Of a DNA stretch of 64,000 bases, positions 52,624-63,843 are shown one piece after another. The stretch is from positions 62,001 to 126,000 of the forward strand of contig NZ_CP109901.1 in assembly GCF_033095805.1 (NCBI RefSeq). The letters are read 5' to 3'. The stretch comes from Serratia sp. UGAL515B_01. GTDB lineage: Bacteria > Pseudomonadota > Gammaproteobacteria > Enterobacterales > Enterobacteriaceae. The position numbers and the translations under genes were made by a program. The notes under the pieces are model-generated. The model did not search any database, had not been told where the DNA came from, and saw nothing but the letters and a program-made list of their open reading frames with translations. The number at the start of each line of letters is the position of its first letter. Position 1 is the first letter of the stretch.

Positions 52624-53364
52624 ATGATAGATCAGATTTGCAAGCTGTCCCGCGATGCGGGAGTGGCGATTATGGCGGTATATAATAAAGAGCAACTCAT
52701 TGATATAGAAATAAAAAAAGATAATTCGCCAGTTACTGCCGCCGATTTGGCTGCGCACCGTATTATCAAATCTGGTCTAGAAAGTATGACACCGGATATA
52801 CCGTTGTTGTCTGAAGAGGACCCGCCTGCTTGGAATACTCGTCGTAACTGGAGCCGTTATTGGTTGGTGGACCCACTCGATGGTACTAAAGAGTTCCTGC
52901 ATCGTAACGGTGAGTTTACGGTCAATATTGCGTTGATCGAACAAGGTGAGGCGGTAATGGGAGTTGTCTATGCCCCTGTACTTGATGTGTTGTATCTTGC
53001 TGACCGTGGTAAAGCCTGGAAGGAAGAAGGTGGGCGACGCTGTGAGATCGGTGTGAGTGATGCCCATCCCCCTTTGGTGGTCATTAGCCGTTCCCACAGC
53101 GACGATGAGTTGAAAGATTATCTGCAACAATTAGGCGAACACCAAACTATCGCCGTGGGGTCATCGCTGAAGTTTTGCCTAGTCGCGGAAGGTAAAGCAC
53201 AGTTGTATCCCCGTTTTGGACCAACCAACATTTGGGATACAGCAGCAGGGCATGCAATAGCTGTCGCCGCTGGGGCGCAGATACGCGATTGGCAGGGTAA
53301 ACCGTTACAGTATACTCCCCGTGAGTCTTTCCTTAATCCTGGGTTTAGGGTTTCTCTGTTTTAG
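52624..53364 (+). CDS. cysQ: 3'(2'),5'-bisphosphate nucleotidase CysQ
   Basis: A 246-residue enzyme of the inositol monophosphatase fold that removes the 3'-phosphate of PAP, a by-product of sulfate assimilation and of acyl-carrier loading. The metal-binding Glu-Glu-Asp-Pro (near 61) and Asp-Pro-Leu-Asp-Gly-Thr-Lys-Glu-Phe (83-91) motifs, and Trp-Asp-Thr-Ala-Ala-Gly-His near 205 are intact. The ATG follows GAGGTGG. Confidence 0.97.
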   Translation: MIDQICKLSRDAGVAIMAVYNKEQLIDIEIKKDNSPVTAADLAAHRIIKSGLESMTPDIPLLSEEDPPAWNTRRNWSRYWLVDPLDGTKEFLHRNGEFTVNIALIEQGEAVMGVVYAPVLDVLYLADRGKAWKEEGGRRCEIGVSDAHPPLVVISRSHSDDELKDYLQQLGEHQTIAVGSSLKFCLVAEGKAQLYPRFGPTNIWDTAAGHAIAVAAGAQIRDWQGKPLQYTPRESFLNPGFRVSLF

Positions 53365-53407
53365 CCACGGTCTCTAGTTCTGTCGCCAAAGAACGGGATA
53401 TTGTATT

Positions 53408-53466
53408 GGCTGTGCCACTGAATTTTGCCTGTGAGTGGCGTTAATATGCAATTCAGAGGCACAGCC
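53408..53466. terminator. Long hairpin between cysQ and ytfJ
   Basis: Seventeen-bp arms with one mismatch (53408-53424 with 53450-53466) around a 25-base loop, between convergent genes. No clear T-run, so it could be a terminator or a small repeat. Confidence 0.5.
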
Positions 53467-53472
53467 TCGTTA

Positions 53473-54027
53473 TTATTTTAGCAATTGGTGCAACATCTCT
53501 ATCACCTGTTGCACCTCTTGTGGTGTCAGCTCCCCATCCTTGGCAAACTGAATTTTTCCTTCTTTATCCAAAACAACAATCGCTGAACTTTTCGGTTGCA
53601 GTTCCCATGCTTTTTTGACATTGCCGTTGCTGTCGACAATAAACTGCGACCAAGGGAATTCTTTCTTACTGCTTTCGATACTGTTTCGAACAAATATCGC
53701 TGTTCCGACGATGGCATCGTCGGTATTTACGATGGTTGTCGTTTGGTAACGATCATGAGGCAATTTGGCTGCCTTGATGGCTTCGATGAGTGGATCGTTC
53801 AAATCTTTGGCAGAGCTACGGCCAGCAATATGCTGTATCACTCGCACTTTGCCAACGAGTTGTGCGCTGTTCCAGTCTTTGTAACTGAATGCCTCATTGG
53901 CGTAATCCAACTCCCCTTTATCGCTGATGCCAATGGGCGCTACGCGTTGCTGAAGCTCTAAATTGTGGGCGCAGACCAGCATTGGGGTTAATAATAGCGA
54001 CATCATGAACATGCTACTTTTTTTCAT
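53473..54027 (-). CDS. ytfJ: YtfJ family periplasmic protein
   Basis: A 184-residue protein with a signal peptide (to about residue 20) and a thioredoxin-like fold domain of the YtfJ family. It lacks the usual Cys-X-X-Cys pair, so redox activity is doubtful. Conserved parts include Leu-Asp-Lys-Glu-Gly-Lys-Ile-Gln-Phe and Ser-Gln-Phe-Ile-Val-Asp near the C-terminus. Function is not known. The neighbours are as in E. coli. Confidence 0.9.
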   Translation of the reverse strand: MKKSSMFMMSLLLTPMLVCAHNLELQQRVAPIGISDKGELDYANEAFSYKDWNSAQLVGKVRVIQHIAGRSSAKDLNDPLIEAIKAAKLPHDRYQTTTIVNTDDAIVGTAIFVRNSIESSKKEFPWSQFIVDSNGNVKKAWELQPKSSAIVVLDKEGKIQFAKDGELTPQEVQQVIEMLHQLLK

Positions 54028-54408
54028 GCACTCTCCTGCAAAGAGAAATCACATTGGTATTACCAGGGTGTCTAAAGCATAGGTGGTCATAAGTGGTCTG
54101 TCTTGTTAGCGAGGTCTCAGTTTTGGCGTCTCACCTGTAGTAGGCCTTTTTTGAATTGATATACTGAAAAATCAATGAAAATCTATATACAATTCTGTAA
54201 TGAAGTGTAAATTCAGTGTACTAATCCGGTTGGAGTTGAACAAAATAGTCTTTACCCAGTCTACATAGGAAGCCATCAGGTTGTGTTCCGAATATTAGGC
54301 TATGTCCCTTAATTGCCCGTTAGCGCTGCAGGCACTAAGGGAGACAGCTTAGAGCAGCTACTTTGGCCGCTCGCGGAGCGATTGATCCATCGGGAGGAGA
54401 GTAAAACA
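54028..54408. other. Divergent ytfJ-ytfK intergenic region
   Basis: About 380 bases, AT-rich in the middle, with no gene that I can support. It must carry the promoters of ytfJ and ytfK. Confidence 0.55.
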
Positions 54409-54612
54409 ATGAGAATCTTCCAGCGTTATAACCCACTCAAAGTTGCCATGTATGTGAAAACTCTGTTTCGAGGGCGGCTATACATCAAAGATGTCGGTGC
54501 GTTTGAATTCGACAAAGGAAAAATACTATTGCCTAAGGTCCGTGACAAACGCCACTTCAATGTTATGACGGAAGTGAATCGTCAAGTTCTTTTACTGCAA
54601 ACTGAGATGTGA
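54409..54612 (+). CDS. ytfK: DUF1107 protein YtfK (stringent-response modulator)
   Basis: A 67-residue basic cytoplasmic protein, close to E. coli YtfK: Arg-Ile-Phe-Gln-Arg-Tyr-Asn-Pro-Leu at the start and [11 protein letters not shown] in the middle. In E. coli it tips SpoT toward ppGpp synthesis under phosphate or fatty-acid starvation. The frame is open to 54313, but the ATG at 54409 has a GGAGGAG ribosome-binding site and the family length. Confidence 0.92.
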   Translation: MRIFQRYNPLKVAMYVKTLFRGRLYIKDVGAFEFDKGKILLPKVRDKRHFNVMTEVNRQVLLLQTEM

Positions 54613-54646
54613 TGAGAGGCTACAAGAGTACGTAAAACCAAACATT

Positions 54647-54665
54647 GCGGCCCCAAAGGGGCCGC
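54647..54665. terminator. Hairpin between ytfK and paeA
   Basis: Perfect 8-bp G+C stem (54647-54654 with 54658-54665) with a 3-nt loop, between convergent genes. The tail is only weakly T-rich. Confidence 0.7.
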
Positions 54666-54687
54666 TGTTGTACTGACTCTGCCATGT

Positions 54688-56019
54688 TTAAGCTTGGGGG
54701 GTCTCTTCCGGGGTTTTAGGTAATCCTGCCGAAGGTTTATCGCTGAGCCGTGTCACCAGCAATTGGTCAATTTTATAGCTGTCGATGTCAACGACTTCGA
54801 ATTTATATCCGGCATACTTTACATAATCCGTGCGTTTCGGGATCTTGCGCAGCATGTACATCATAAATCCACCGATGGTTTCGTAGTTGCCTGCCTGGGG
54901 GAATTCATCAATATCCAAGACGCGCATGACATCGTCAATGGGAGTGCCTCCCTCAATCAGCCATGAGTTTTCGTCACGGGCAACAATCTGCTCTTCCTGA
55001 CCTTGACCAACCAAATCTCCCATCAACGTAGTCATAACATCGTTCAGGGTGATGATACCGACGACAAGTGCATATTCATTGAGTATGACCGCAAAGTCTT
55101 CACCTGCAGTTTTAAAACTTTCTAGGGCTTCAGATAGTGTCAGCGTATCTGGAACGATCAATGCCGATCGGATCTGCACACCGCTGCTTAGGACAAGACT
55201 TTGATTACCTAATACGCGGTTCAGTAAATCTTTGGAATCGACATAACCGACTATCTGATCGATATTACCGTCGCACACGAGAAATTTTGAATGGGGATGG
55301 GTAGATATTTTTTCCTTGATGCTCTCTTCACTTTCGCGTAGGTCGAAGTAGATCACACTTTCACGTGAGGTCATCGAAGAGGGAACGGTACGCGACTCTA
55401 GCTCAAATACGTTCTCAATCAATTCATGTTCCTGCTTACGCAGCACCCCAGCAAGTGCACCAGCTTCGACTACCGCATAAATATCGTCGGAAGTGATATC
55501 GTCCTTGCGCACCATTGGGAGCTTGAATAATCGAAAGATCAGGTTGGCCATGCCGTTGAAGAACCAGACCAATGGCCGGAATATCATGATCGAGAAACGC
55601 ATCGGGTTGATGATCCGGACGGCTACCGTCTCTGGTGCAATCATACCGATGCGCTTCGGTGTTAAATCTGCGAACAGGATGAACATACCGGTGACCAGCA
55701 CAAACGAACAGGTGAAGCTGATTTGTTCAGAGAGCTCATGGGGCAGGAAACGATCGAACAGCAATTCGAAACTGGGTGAAAACGCCGCGTCACCAACGAT
55801 ACCACCAAGTATGGCGACGGCGTTGAGACCAATTTGTACCACGGTAAAAAAGATACCTGGGGTTTCCTGGAGTTTTAACACTCTGGTGGCGTTGATGTTG
55901 CCTTCATCGGCCATCAGTTTGAGTTTGATCTTGCGTGACGCAGCCAAAGAAATTTCTGAAAGCGAGAAAAACGCACTCACCGCAATCAGAAAAAGAATCA
56001 GTAAAATACTGTTTAACAT
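54688..56019 (-). CDS. paeA: Polyamine exporter PaeA (YtfL), CNNM/CBS family
   Basis: A 443-residue inner-membrane protein. A CNNM domain with four hydrophobic segments (1-190) is followed by two CBS domains (about 210-330) and a CorC/HlyC C-terminal domain (about 345-430). E. coli PaeA exports cadaverine and putrescine in stationary phase and at alkaline pH. The family was earlier annotated as hemolysin-like, which is misleading. It lies between ytfK and msrA as in E. coli. Confidence 0.93.
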   Translation of the reverse strand: MLNSILLILFLIAVSAFFSLSEISLAASRKIKLKLMADEGNINATRVLKLQETPGIFFTVVQIGLNAVAILGGIVGDAAFSPSFELLFDRFLPHELSEQISFTCSFVLVTGMFILFADLTPKRIGMIAPETVAVRIINPMRFSIMIFRPLVWFFNGMANLIFRLFKLPMVRKDDITSDDIYAVVEAGALAGVLRKQEHELIENVFELESRTVPSSMTSRESVIYFDLRESEESIKEKISTHPHSKFLVCDGNIDQIVGYVDSKDLLNRVLGNQSLVLSSGVQIRSALIVPDTLTLSEALESFKTAGEDFAVILNEYALVVGIITLNDVMTTLMGDLVGQGQEEQIVARDENSWLIEGGTPIDDVMRVLDIDEFPQAGNYETIGGFMMYMLRKIPKRTDYVKYAGYKFEVVDIDSYKIDQLLVTRLSDKPSAGLPKTPEETPQA

Positions 56020-56206
56020 AATCTATCCATTCGTGCCGACGGGATGACGGCGATCTTTCGGAGGGGTGACACAGTGTTTAAAAAGGGTTGCAGAGCGTGG
56101 TCTATTCCACACACCTGAGCTTTATCAAAAAGCGGAGCCGCAGAAGCGACCCAGCACAGTATAGCAGTAGCCTTGTCAGAGCTGCCAGTGGTTAAAAATT
56201 AACAGG

Positions 56207-56845
56207 TTAACCTTGCGGTGGCAGGCAAACGCCAATACCTCCTAGACCACAGTAGCCGCCTGGATTTTTATGCAGATATTGTTGGTGCTCGTCTTCTGCA
56301 TAGTAGAAAGGCTGTGCTGGCGCGATCTCTGTTGTGATGGTTCGTTTATCGCTGGCCTGATCCATCGCTTGCTGGAAACGTTGCAGGCTATTCTCGGCCT
56401 CGGTTTGTTGCTTGGCATTAGCAAAATAAATGGCTGAGCGATACTGGGTACCGATATCTCCCCCCTGGCGCATGCCCTGTGCTGGATCATGATTTTCCCA
56501 GAACACCTGCAATAGATGTTTGTAGCTGGTTACTTTAGGGTCGAACACTACGCGTACCACTTCCGCATGGCCAGTTTGGCCGCTGCAGACCTCGCGATAA
56601 GTTGGATTTGGTGTGTAGCCGCCACTATAGCCAGCTGCCGTGCTATAAACCCCTTGCTGTTGCCAGAATAAGCGTTCAACCCCCCAAAAGCAGCCCATTC
56701 CGAAAATTGCGGTTTCCATTCCTTCTGGCAGAAATGTCATGGAATTGCCGGTTACTGGGTTAATGTTAGCAACTGGCATCGGCGTTGATCGGCCTGGGAG
56801 CGCATGTGCCTTATTGACGTTTTGAGATTTATCAAAATATTGCAC
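56207..56845 (-). CDS. msrA: Peptide methionine-S-sulfoxide reductase MsrA
   Basis: A 212-residue cytoplasmic repair enzyme reducing the S form of methionine sulfoxide. The catalytic motif Gly-Cys-Phe-Trp-Gly lies near residue 51, with Cys51 as nucleophile. Resolving cysteines are near the C-terminus, in the Gly-Gly-Tyr-Cys-Gly-Leu-Gly and Val-Cys-Leu-Pro contexts. Same length as E. coli MsrA. Divergent from tamA. Confidence 0.97.
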   Translation of the reverse strand: MQYFDKSQNVNKAHALPGRSTPMPVANINPVTGNSMTFLPEGMETAIFGMGCFWGVERLFWQQQGVYSTAAGYSGGYTPNPTYREVCSGQTGHAEVVRVVFDPKVTSYKHLLQVFWENHDPAQGMRQGGDIGTQYRSAIYFANAKQQTEAENSLQRFQQAMDQASDKRTITTEIAPAQPFYYAEDEHQQYLHKNPGGYCGLGGIGVCLPPQG

Positions 56846-57138
56846 CGAGGTAGACTCCTATTGTCACAGTAAAAATAGACTTGAGTAGGGGCGTTTGTCA
56901 GTTGTATCTGGCGGTTTCTTTGCCCACAATAAGTCGTATGTTGAATCCATATACAAGTTTAACGCAGTAGTCTGTACGTAATAAAGTCAAGAATGCGTCT
57001 TGTTTTCGCTAATAAGAAGATACAGGACTGGCAGTGTTTGGCATAAATCTCTAAAGGGCGGCTACATAAAAAGCACAGAGCTGCTCAGCCCCAGAGCAAA
57101 GGTATTGGCAGGAAAGTAAATATATTTGAGGAGAACCT

Positions 57139-58875
57139 GTGCTGCGATATCGTGTCCTTTGCATTTTATGTGCACTATTCGTTACGCCTTGTGTGTTTGC
57201 AGCGAATGTGCGACTTCAGGTTGAAGGCCTGAGTGGAGAATTGGAAAGAAACGTTCGTGTGCGCCTTTCGTCGATTACACCTGAAGAGGTTAATGCCGAA
57301 GGGCGTTTTCGTGCGCGGGTTGATGCTGCTATCCGCCAGGGATTACGGCCACTTGGTTACTATGAACCGACCATTGATTTCACGTTCGACGACCGACCTG
57401 AACTTTCTCGTCCGGTGCTGCTTGCCCAAGTTAATCCTGGTGAGCCTGTCCGCATTGCCGATGTGAATATTGCCTTACAAGGCGGTGCGAAGACTGACGA
57501 AGACTACCTTCGTCTGGTCAAAAGCAGCCGCCCGAACATCGGCGAGATCCTCAACCATGGTAAATATGACAGCTTAAAAAGTTCAATGACTGGGCTTGCC
57601 CTGCGTAAAGGCTATTTCGATGCGAATATGGTCAAGAGTCAGCTTGGTGTGTCTAAGGAGCTGCATAAAGCGTTCTGGGACATTGATTTCGACAGTGGTG
57701 AGCGCTATCACTTCGGCAAGGTAAAGTTTAAGGGGTCGCAAATCCGTGAAGACTATCTGCAAAATCTGGTGCCTTTTAACCAAGGGGATTATTACAGCTC
57801 GGACGATCTGGCAGAGCTGAATCGCCGTCTTTCTGCTACCAACTGGTTTAACTCAGTCGTGGTCTCTCCAGATTTTACTGATGCGAGAGAGAAGCGGATT
57901 TTGCCGCTAGATGCGCTGGTGACACCGCGTAACAGAAATATTATGGAGCTTGGGGGTGGTTTTTCTACCGATATAGGGCCACGAGTGCGTGGAACCTGGA
58001 GGAAGCCATGGCTGAACGATCGTGGTCACAGTCTGGCAACGACGGCCAGTATCTCCGCCCCGGAACAACAGTTGGATCTTACCTACAGAATTCCTTTGGT
58101 ACGTAGTCCACTAGAACAGTATTACCTGTTGCAGGGGGGGTTCAAACGAACCGATCTTAATGATACTAAATCTGACAGTACCAAAGTGGTTGTATCACGT
58201 AACTGGGATCTTTCCAGTGGCTGGCAGCGAGCATTAAATCTCAGTTGGCGTCTTGATCACTTTACGCAGGGGACCGTCACCCATACTACTATGTTGCTCT
58301 ATCCTGGTGTGACGATTAATCGTACACGTTCACGTGGTGGCCTGATGCCGGTTTGGGGGGATAGTCAACGTTACTCAATTGATGTCTCTGATACTACCTG
58401 GGGCTCAGGGGTTGATTTTGCACTCATGCAGGCGCAGAACGTCTGGATCCGCACCTTAGGTGAGAAAAACCGCTTTGTGATACGTGGACAGGTAGGCTGG
58501 ATCGAAACCAATGATTTTGACAAAGTACCACCAGATTTACGCTTCTTCGCCGGTGGCGATCGCAGCATCCGTGGGTATAAATTCCAAAGCATTTCTCCAC
58601 GTGGCGATGATGGTAAATTGACAGGTGCTTCCAAAATGATGACGGGCTCATTGGAATATCAGTATAACGTTACCGGCCGCTGGTGGGGGGCGATGTTTGT
58701 CGACTCAGGGCAAGCGGTTAACGATATCAAGGATAACGATTTCAAAACGGGTGCCGGGATCGGGGTTCGCTGGCAGTCACCAGTAGGGCCGGTGAAACTG
58801 GATATTGCAGCACCGATTGGTGATAAAGAAACCCACGGTGTGCAGTTTTATATCGGTTTGGGGCCTGAGCTATGA
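57139..58875 (+). CDS. tamA: Translocation and assembly module TamA
   Basis: A 578-residue outer-membrane protein of the Omp85 family, with a signal peptide to residue 21, three POTRA domains (about 22-270) and a 16-strand barrel. The conserved Arg-Gly-Tyr of loop 6 (Ser-Ile-Arg-Gly-Tyr, near 480) is present. With TamB it helps insert some outer-membrane proteins and is linked to phospholipid transport. Its stop overlaps the tamB ATG by 3-4 bases, so the two are translationally coupled. Confidence 0.97.
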   Translation: MLRYRVLCILCALFVTPCVFAANVRLQVEGLSGELERNVRVRLSSITPEEVNAEGRFRARVDAAIRQGLRPLGYYEPTIDFTFDDRPELSRPVLLAQVNPGEPVRIADVNIALQGGAKTDEDYLRLVKSSRPNIGEILNHGKYDSLKSSMTGLALRKGYFDANMVKSQLGVSKELHKAFWDIDFDSGERYHFGKVKFKGSQIREDYLQNLVPFNQGDYYSSDDLAELNRRLSATNWFNSVVVSPDFTDAREKRILPLDALVTPRNRNIMELGGGFSTDIGPRVRGTWRKPWLNDRGHSLATTASISAPEQQLDLTYRIPLVRSPLEQYYLLQGGFKRTDLNDTKSDSTKVVVSRNWDLSSGWQRALNLSWRLDHFTQGTVTHTTMLLYPGVTINRTRSRGGLMPVWGDSQRYSIDVSDTTWGSGVDFALMQAQNVWIRTLGEKNRFVIRGQVGWIETNDFDKVPPDLRFFAGGDRSIRGYKFQSISPRGDDGKLTGASKMMTGSLEYQYNVTGRWWGAMFVDSGQAVNDIKDNDFKTGAGIGVRWQSPVGPVKLDIAAPIGDKETHGVQFYIGLGPEL

Positions 58876-61800
58876 GCCTGATAAAAAAATGCTGTCTGGG
58901 GTTTTTGATCCTGTTGTTGTTACTAATCGGTAGTGTGGCCTTTTTGCTTGGTACCACTTCTGGCTTACATATGGTCATTAATGCTACCACCCGCTGGGTA
59001 CCTGGGTTAGAAATTGCTGCTGTCAGCGGTGGTTGGCGCGATTTAACCCTGAAAGGGGTGAAATATCAGATGCCGGGCGTTTCTGTTAATGCCGGGCAGT
59101 TCCATCTCTCGCTTGAGCTTTCTTGCTTAAGGCACAGCACTTTGTGCATCAATGCGTTAACTGCGCAGGATGTTGATGTTCTGGTGAAAACTGCACAAAT
59201 AACGCCCTCCGAACAGGTAGCAGAAGAGAGTGCGCCGCTCACCAACCTCAGCACACCTTATCCGATCACTTTACGTAAGTTGGCTTTGAATAATGTTAAG
59301 GTCAACGTGGATGATACGGCGATTTCTCTTGGAGAGTTCAGTTCAGGTGCACACTGGCAGCAACGTGCGTTAACCCTGATGCCAACCACTATCCGCGCTT
59401 TATTGGTCGCTTTACCGAAAGCACCGGTAAACCCTTTGCCTGAAGCTCTTCGGCCCCATCCGAGTGTAAATAAAACACCGCTAAAGCAGCCAGCGGCAGA
59501 AGAACCGCTGGGCGAAACACTGAAGGCTCTGTTTGCTAAACCTCTACTACCACAACTGCCAAATATCCATCTGCCGCTTGATGTAACCATTGAGGAGATC
59601 AGTGGTGATCAGTTGCATTTGACTGGTGATACTGAGCTAGCAATCACCCGACTATTACTACAGGCCAGTAATAAAGAGCAGGATATTCAGGTGGATCGTT
59701 TTGAGGTGATGTCGCCGCAAGGTAGCCTCTTCACCCAAGGACAGGCAACCCTGGCTGGCGATTGGCCTATGGCGATGACGGCTAACGGCACGCTGAATAT
59801 CGATCCGCTAAAAGGGGAGAAAGTAAAGCTGAACATGGCGGGGGGACTGCGCAGCGAGTTGAACGTGGGGCTTAATCTCTCTGGGCCGGTTAGTGCACAG
59901 CTTGATGTGCAAACCCAACTTGCTGAAGCGGGTTTGCCATTGCTTCTAACATTACAGAGCAAACAGCTTAAATGGCCGTTGGCAGGTGAAGCACAGTATC
60001 AAATTAATGATTTACGCCTGCGTTTTAACGGTAATGCGTCAGATTATGCATTGTCTACCCGAGCTGATATCAGAGGCCAGGAGCTGCCCCCTGCGGTGTT
60101 GACGCTGGATGGTAAAGGTAATCTTGAGCAGTTCCGGCTTGAACGCTTGCGCTTGGCGGCGTTGGAAGGGAATACCGACCTTACGGCGCTGGTGGATTGG
60201 AGTAAAGCGATAAGCTGGACGTCACAATTGACACTTAGCGGTATTAATACGGCCAAGCAATGGCCGGAATGGCCTGCACGTCTGGAAGGTAAAATAACAA
60301 CCCGTGGTAGCCTGAACGGTGGGAGTTGGCAACTACAGGTACCAACGCTGCAGCTTGATGGCAATGTGAAGCAAAACAAAGTCTCTGCACGGGGTTCACT
60401 GAGTGGGAATGCTGCCGGGCAGTGGGCGATCCCTGGTATAGATTTGGCTCTGGGGCGCAATATACTGAGCGTCAAAGGCCAGTTGGATGAAAAGAACTGG
60501 GCGTTGGATGCGACGGTCAATGCGCCTCGTCTTGATGGTGCCTTGCCGGGGCTGGCAGGTAATGTCAGGGGGCTGTTGAAACTACGTGGCAGTTTATTGG
60601 CACCGCAGTTGTTGACAGATCTGACAGCATCAGGCCTGCAATGGCAGGCGCTTCATATCAATCGAGTGAAAATAGACGGTGACGTTCGCTCTAGCGATCA
60701 GATTCAGGGGCAACTTTCTCTCAGGATTGAACAGCTCAAACAGGATGCGTTGCAGGTTGGCCTGTTGACGCTGGACGCCAGGGGCAGCGAGCGCCAGCAT
60801 CGACTGCAATTAAATATTGAGGGGAAGCCCGTTTCGGGGCGATTAGCCTTGGAGGGGAGTTTTGATCGTCTACAGCAGCGTTGGCGCGGAAATCTCAATA
60901 ATACTCGCTTTGATACGCCAGTTGGTGAATGGCGTTTAACCCGTTCTATCGCGCTGGATTACCTGAATACGCAGCAGAGGATCAGCATTGGCGCCCATTG
61001 CTGGGCGAATCCCGATGCTGAACTATGCGTGCCGAACACCATTAACGTAGGTGCTAGTGGCCAGGCGAGCGTAGTGCTAAACCGCTTTGATTTGGCGATG
61101 CTCAAACCGTTCTTAGGCCCGGAAACAGCAATGAGCGGTATATTCAGTGGTCGCGCTGACGTGAGTTGGCGACCTGATGGCACATTGCCGCAGGCGAGAG
61201 TTTCGCTGGTGGGGAATGGTGTGAAGGTTGTTCAGCAGGTTCAGGGAAGCGCGTTGCCGATCGCCTTTGATACGCTAAACCTCAATGCGGGTTTGAACAA
61301 TGGCCGCGCTCAGGCGGACTGGCTGATTAAGCTGACTAATAATGGGCAGTTTAACGGCAACATTCAAATCACCGATCCACAGGTACGCCGTGCTATCCGC
61401 GGTAATGTGAAGATCAGCAATGTTTCGTTGGCGCTGCTCAACCCGATACTTACTCAAGGTGAGAAAGCAACGGGGATGCTGAATGCCGACCTGCAATTGG
61501 GAGGAAATGCGCGTCATCCATTGGTATTTGGCCGTTTGGCCTTGGATAAGGTAGGGATTGTTGGCCACTGGATGCCATTTGATATGACAGCAGGCCGCCT
61601 GGTACTTAATTTTAACGGCATGACTTCGACTCTTGAGGGGCTGCTGGCTACCACGCATGGGCAATTGAATCTTGCCGGCGCTGCAGACTGGCGAGATATT
61701 AATGCCTGGCGGGCACATATTGCGGCCAAAGGCGAGAGGTTGCGGGTAACGATCCCACCGATGGTGCGTGTAGACGTATCACCTGACTTACGGTTTGAGG

Positions 61801-62663
61801 CAACACCTCATCTATTCTCACTCAATGGGTCAGTGGATATACCATGGGCTCGGATTACGGTGCAACAACTGCCAGAGAGCGCCGTGGGTATCTCCCCAGA
61901 CGAGGTGATGCTTAATAGGCAACTCCAGCCGATCCAACCCAGGTCGGCAGGTATCTCGATTAATAGTAACTTGACGGTTCGTGTTGGTGATGATGTTCGT
62001 CTAGACGCCTTTGGTCTGAAAGCTCGCCTACTCGGTAACCTTAGGGTTCTTCAGGACAGGAATGGATTGGGTTTGAACGGTCATATCGATATTCCGTCCG
62101 GCCGCTTTCATGCTTATGGGCAGGATCTGCTCGTGCGCAAAGGGCAACTGCTGTTTTCTGGTCCACCCGATCAGCCGTTGTTGAATATTGAGGCAATTCG
62201 TAACCCGGATGCAACACAGGATGGTGTGACGGCCGGGGTGCGAGTGACCGGTATGGCTGATGCTCCAAGGTTGGAAGTGTTTTCTGATCCGGCTATGTCC
62301 CAACAGGCAGCTTTGTCTTACCTTTTACGTGGCCAAGGTTTGGGCAGTTCAGGGGCAGATGGTAATGCGATGACCTCAATGTTAATTGGCATGGGGGTTG
62401 CGCAAAGTGGTCAACTTGTGGGTAAAATCGGCGAAGCGTTTGGCGTCAGTAACCTTGCCCTTGATACCGAGGGAGTTGGCGACAGCTCTCAGGTAGTGGT
62501 GAGTGGTTATGTCCTTCCCGGCTTACAAGTAAAATATGGGGTGGGGATATTCGACTCGTTAGCTACGCTAACGCTGCGATACCGCCTGATGCCTAGGCTG
62601 TATCTGGAAGCGGTGTCTGGACTAAATCAGGCACTTGATGTGCTTTATCAGTTTGAGTTTTGA
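58872..62663 (+). CDS. tamB: Translocation and assembly module TamB
   Basis: A 1263-residue AsmA-like protein, anchored by an N-terminal helix (about 7-27) in the inner membrane, with a very long periplasmic beta-taco groove and a C-terminal DUF490 domain (about 920-1263) that reaches TamA. AsmA-like bridge proteins such as TamB, YhdP and YdbH are thought to carry phospholipids to the outer membrane. Length is near E. coli TamB (1259). The frame is intact throughout. ytfP follows 3 bases later. Confidence 0.96.
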   Translation: MSLIKKCCLGFLILLLLLIGSVAFLLGTTSGLHMVINATTRWVPGLEIAAVSGGWRDLTLKGVKYQMPGVSVNAGQFHLSLELSCLRHSTLCINALTAQDVDVLVKTAQITPSEQVAEESAPLTNLSTPYPITLRKLALNNVKVNVDDTAISLGEFSSGAHWQQRALTLMPTTIRALLVALPKAPVNPLPEALRPHPSVNKTPLKQPAAEEPLGETLKALFAKPLLPQLPNIHLPLDVTIEEISGDQLHLTGDTELAITRLLLQASNKEQDIQVDRFEVMSPQGSLFTQGQATLAGDWPMAMTANGTLNIDPLKGEKVKLNMAGGLRSELNVGLNLSGPVSAQLDVQTQLAEAGLPLLLTLQSKQLKWPLAGEAQYQINDLRLRFNGNASDYALSTRADIRGQELPPAVLTLDGKGNLEQFRLERLRLAALEGNTDLTALVDWSKAISWTSQLTLSGINTAKQWPEWPARLEGKITTRGSLNGGSWQLQVPTLQLDGNVKQNKVSARGSLSGNAAGQWAIPGIDLALGRNILSVKGQLDEKNWALDATVNAPRLDGALPGLAGNVRGLLKLRGSLLAPQLLTDLTASGLQWQALHINRVKIDGDVRSSDQIQGQLSLRIEQLKQDALQVGLLTLDARGSERQHRLQLNIEGKPVSGRLALEGSFDRLQQRWRGNLNNTRFDTPVGEWRLTRSIALDYLNTQQRISIGAHCWANPDAELCVPNTINVGASGQASVVLNRFDLAMLKPFLGPETAMSGIFSGRADVSWRPDGTLPQARVSLVGNGVKVVQQVQGSALPIAFDTLNLNAGLNNGRAQADWLIKLTNNGQFNGNIQITDPQVRRAIRGNVKISNVSLALLNPILTQGEKATGMLNADLQLGGNARHPLVFGRLALDKVGIVGHWMPFDMTAGRLVLNFNGMTSTLEGLLATTHGQLNLAGAADWRDINAWRAHIAAKGERLRVTIPPMVRVDVSPDLRFEATPHLFSLNGSVDIPWARITVQQLPESAVGISPDEVMLNRQLQPIQPRSAGISINSNLTVRVGDDVRLDAFGLKARLLGNLRVLQDRNGLGLNGHIDIPSGRFHAYGQDLLVRKGQLLFSGPPDQPLLNIEAIRNPDATQDGVTAGVRVTGMADAPRLEVFSDPAMSQQAALSYLLRGQGLGSSGADGNAMTSMLIGMGVAQSGQLVGKIGEAFGVSNLALDTEGVGDSSQVVVSGYVLPGLQVKYGVGIFDSLATLTLRYRLMPRLYLEAVSGLNQALDVLYQFEF

Positions 62664-62666
62664 GCT

Positions 62667-63014
62667 ATGCGAATAATTGTCTACGGCAGTTTACGACGCA
62701 AGCAGGGGAACAGTCATTGGATGACCAACGCCCAATGGCTGGGAGAACATGAGTTAGAGGGCTATCAGATTTATAATCTGGGCCATTACCCGGCGGCGAT
62801 CCCTGGAGAGGGAACGATACATTGTGAGGTGTATCGTATTAACTCATCGATTCTGGCTGAGCTGGATGAGTTGAAAAGCAATACTAGAGACTACAAGCGC
62901 CAATTAATTCAAACGCCTTATGGCAGCGCATGGATCTACCTGTATAAGCACAGTGTAGAGGGTTTTCCGCGGATTGAGAGTGGTGATTGGCTAAAGCGTC
63001 TCAATAACAAGTAG
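62667..63014 (+). CDS. ytfP: Gamma-glutamylcyclotransferase-like protein YtfP
   Basis: A 115-residue protein of the GGCT-like fold with the family's N-terminal Val-Tyr-Gly-Ser-Leu-Arg loop and a central Tyr-Asn-Leu-Gly-His-Tyr-Pro-Ala stretch. The catalytic Glu position appears filled (Glu71 in Ala-Glu-Leu-Asp-Glu). True activity is unknown. It is the third gene after tamA and tamB, as in E. coli. Confidence 0.92.
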   Translation: MRIIVYGSLRRKQGNSHWMTNAQWLGEHELEGYQIYNLGHYPAAIPGEGTIHCEVYRINSSILAELDELKSNTRDYKRQLIQTPYGSAWIYLYKHSVEGFPRIESGDWLKRLNNK

Positions 63015-63018
63015 TAAA

Positions 63019-63051
63019 AAAACAACACCGCTCATAGAGCGGTGTTGTTTT
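63019..63051. terminator. Bidirectional terminator between ytfP and ppa
   Basis: Fourteen-bp perfect stem (63019-63032 with 63038-63051) with 5-nt loop, with A-run and T-run on the two sides. Confidence 0.93.
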
Positions 63052-63068
63052 ATCAGAACTGGTGGGAA

Positions 63069-63596
63069 TTACTTCTTCGCGCGTTCGAAAGAGGCGATGA
63101 TTTCAGCTTTAGCTGCTGCAGCATCTGCCCAACCTTCCACTTTAACCCACTTGCCTTTTTCCAGATCTTTGTAGTGTTCAAAGAAATGAGAGATCTGCGC
63201 TTTCAGCAGTTCTGGAAGATCGCTCACGTCTTTTACATGATCGTACTCTTTGCTCAGTTTGCTGTGCGGTACGGCAACCAGTTTTGCATCTTCACCGGCT
63301 TCGTCAGTCATTTTCAGTACACCAACCGGGCGGCAACGGATCACTGAACCAGGCTGCAGCGGGTAGGGGGTTGGTACTAGTACGTCAACCGGGTCACCAT
63401 CCAGTGACAAAGTGTTGTTAATGTAACCATAGTTACACGGGTAGAACATTGCGGTAGACATGAAACGGTCAACGAACAACGCACCCGTTTCTTTATCGAT
63501 CTCGTATTTGATTGGGTCAGCGTTGGCTGGGATTTCGATAACTACGTAAATGTCTTCCGGCAGGTCTTTGCCTGCGGGGACCAGATTCAAGCTCAT
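63069..63596 (-). CDS. ppa: Inorganic pyrophosphatase
   Basis: A 175-residue family I enzyme, a hexamer, splitting pyrophosphate to drive biosynthesis. The metal-binding signature Asp-Gly-Asp-Pro-Val-Asp-Val-Leu-Val is intact near 65-73. The frame is open to 63668, but the ATG at 63596 gives the E. coli start (Met-Ser-Leu) and is preceded by GGAAACC. Single-gene unit between terminators. Confidence 0.97.
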   Translation of the reverse strand: MSLNLVPAGKDLPEDIYVVIEIPANADPIKYEIDKETGALFVDRFMSTAMFYPCNYGYINNTLSLDGDPVDVLVPTPYPLQPGSVIRCRPVGVLKMTDEAGEDAKLVAVPHSKLSKEYDHVKDVSDLPELLKAQISHFFEHYKDLEKGKWVKVEGWADAAAAKAEIIASFERAKK

Positions 63597-63805
63597 GTCG
63601 GTTTCCTTTAATCGAACCAGAAATGGGGTGGCGGTCATTATAGTCAAAAGTGCCTTAAAGTACCCCATTTATTCCGAGTATAAACTCGCTCCAGTACGGC
63701 ATGGTACGCACTTAACTGTCACTTATGCTGTTGAAGGGAGCAGGGTTTGATTGAGGTCTTAGATGGGGTTCCTTAATTTCATGCAAGCGCTGCTGGCGAT
63801 CAATT

Positions 63806-63830
63806 AAGTGGGTTCGGCATACCGAACCCC
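63806..63830 (-). terminator. Hairpin after fbp
   Basis: Perfect 8-bp stem (63810-63817 with 63822-63829), 4-nt loop. On the minus strand ACTTAATTG follows, a modest tail. Confidence 0.65.
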
Positions 63831-63843
63831 TGTGTTAACGGCA

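Noticed and set aside
54215..54240. Possible PHO box upstream of ytfK
   Set aside because: The two TGT repeats are 10, not 11, bases apart and poorly match CTGTCAT.
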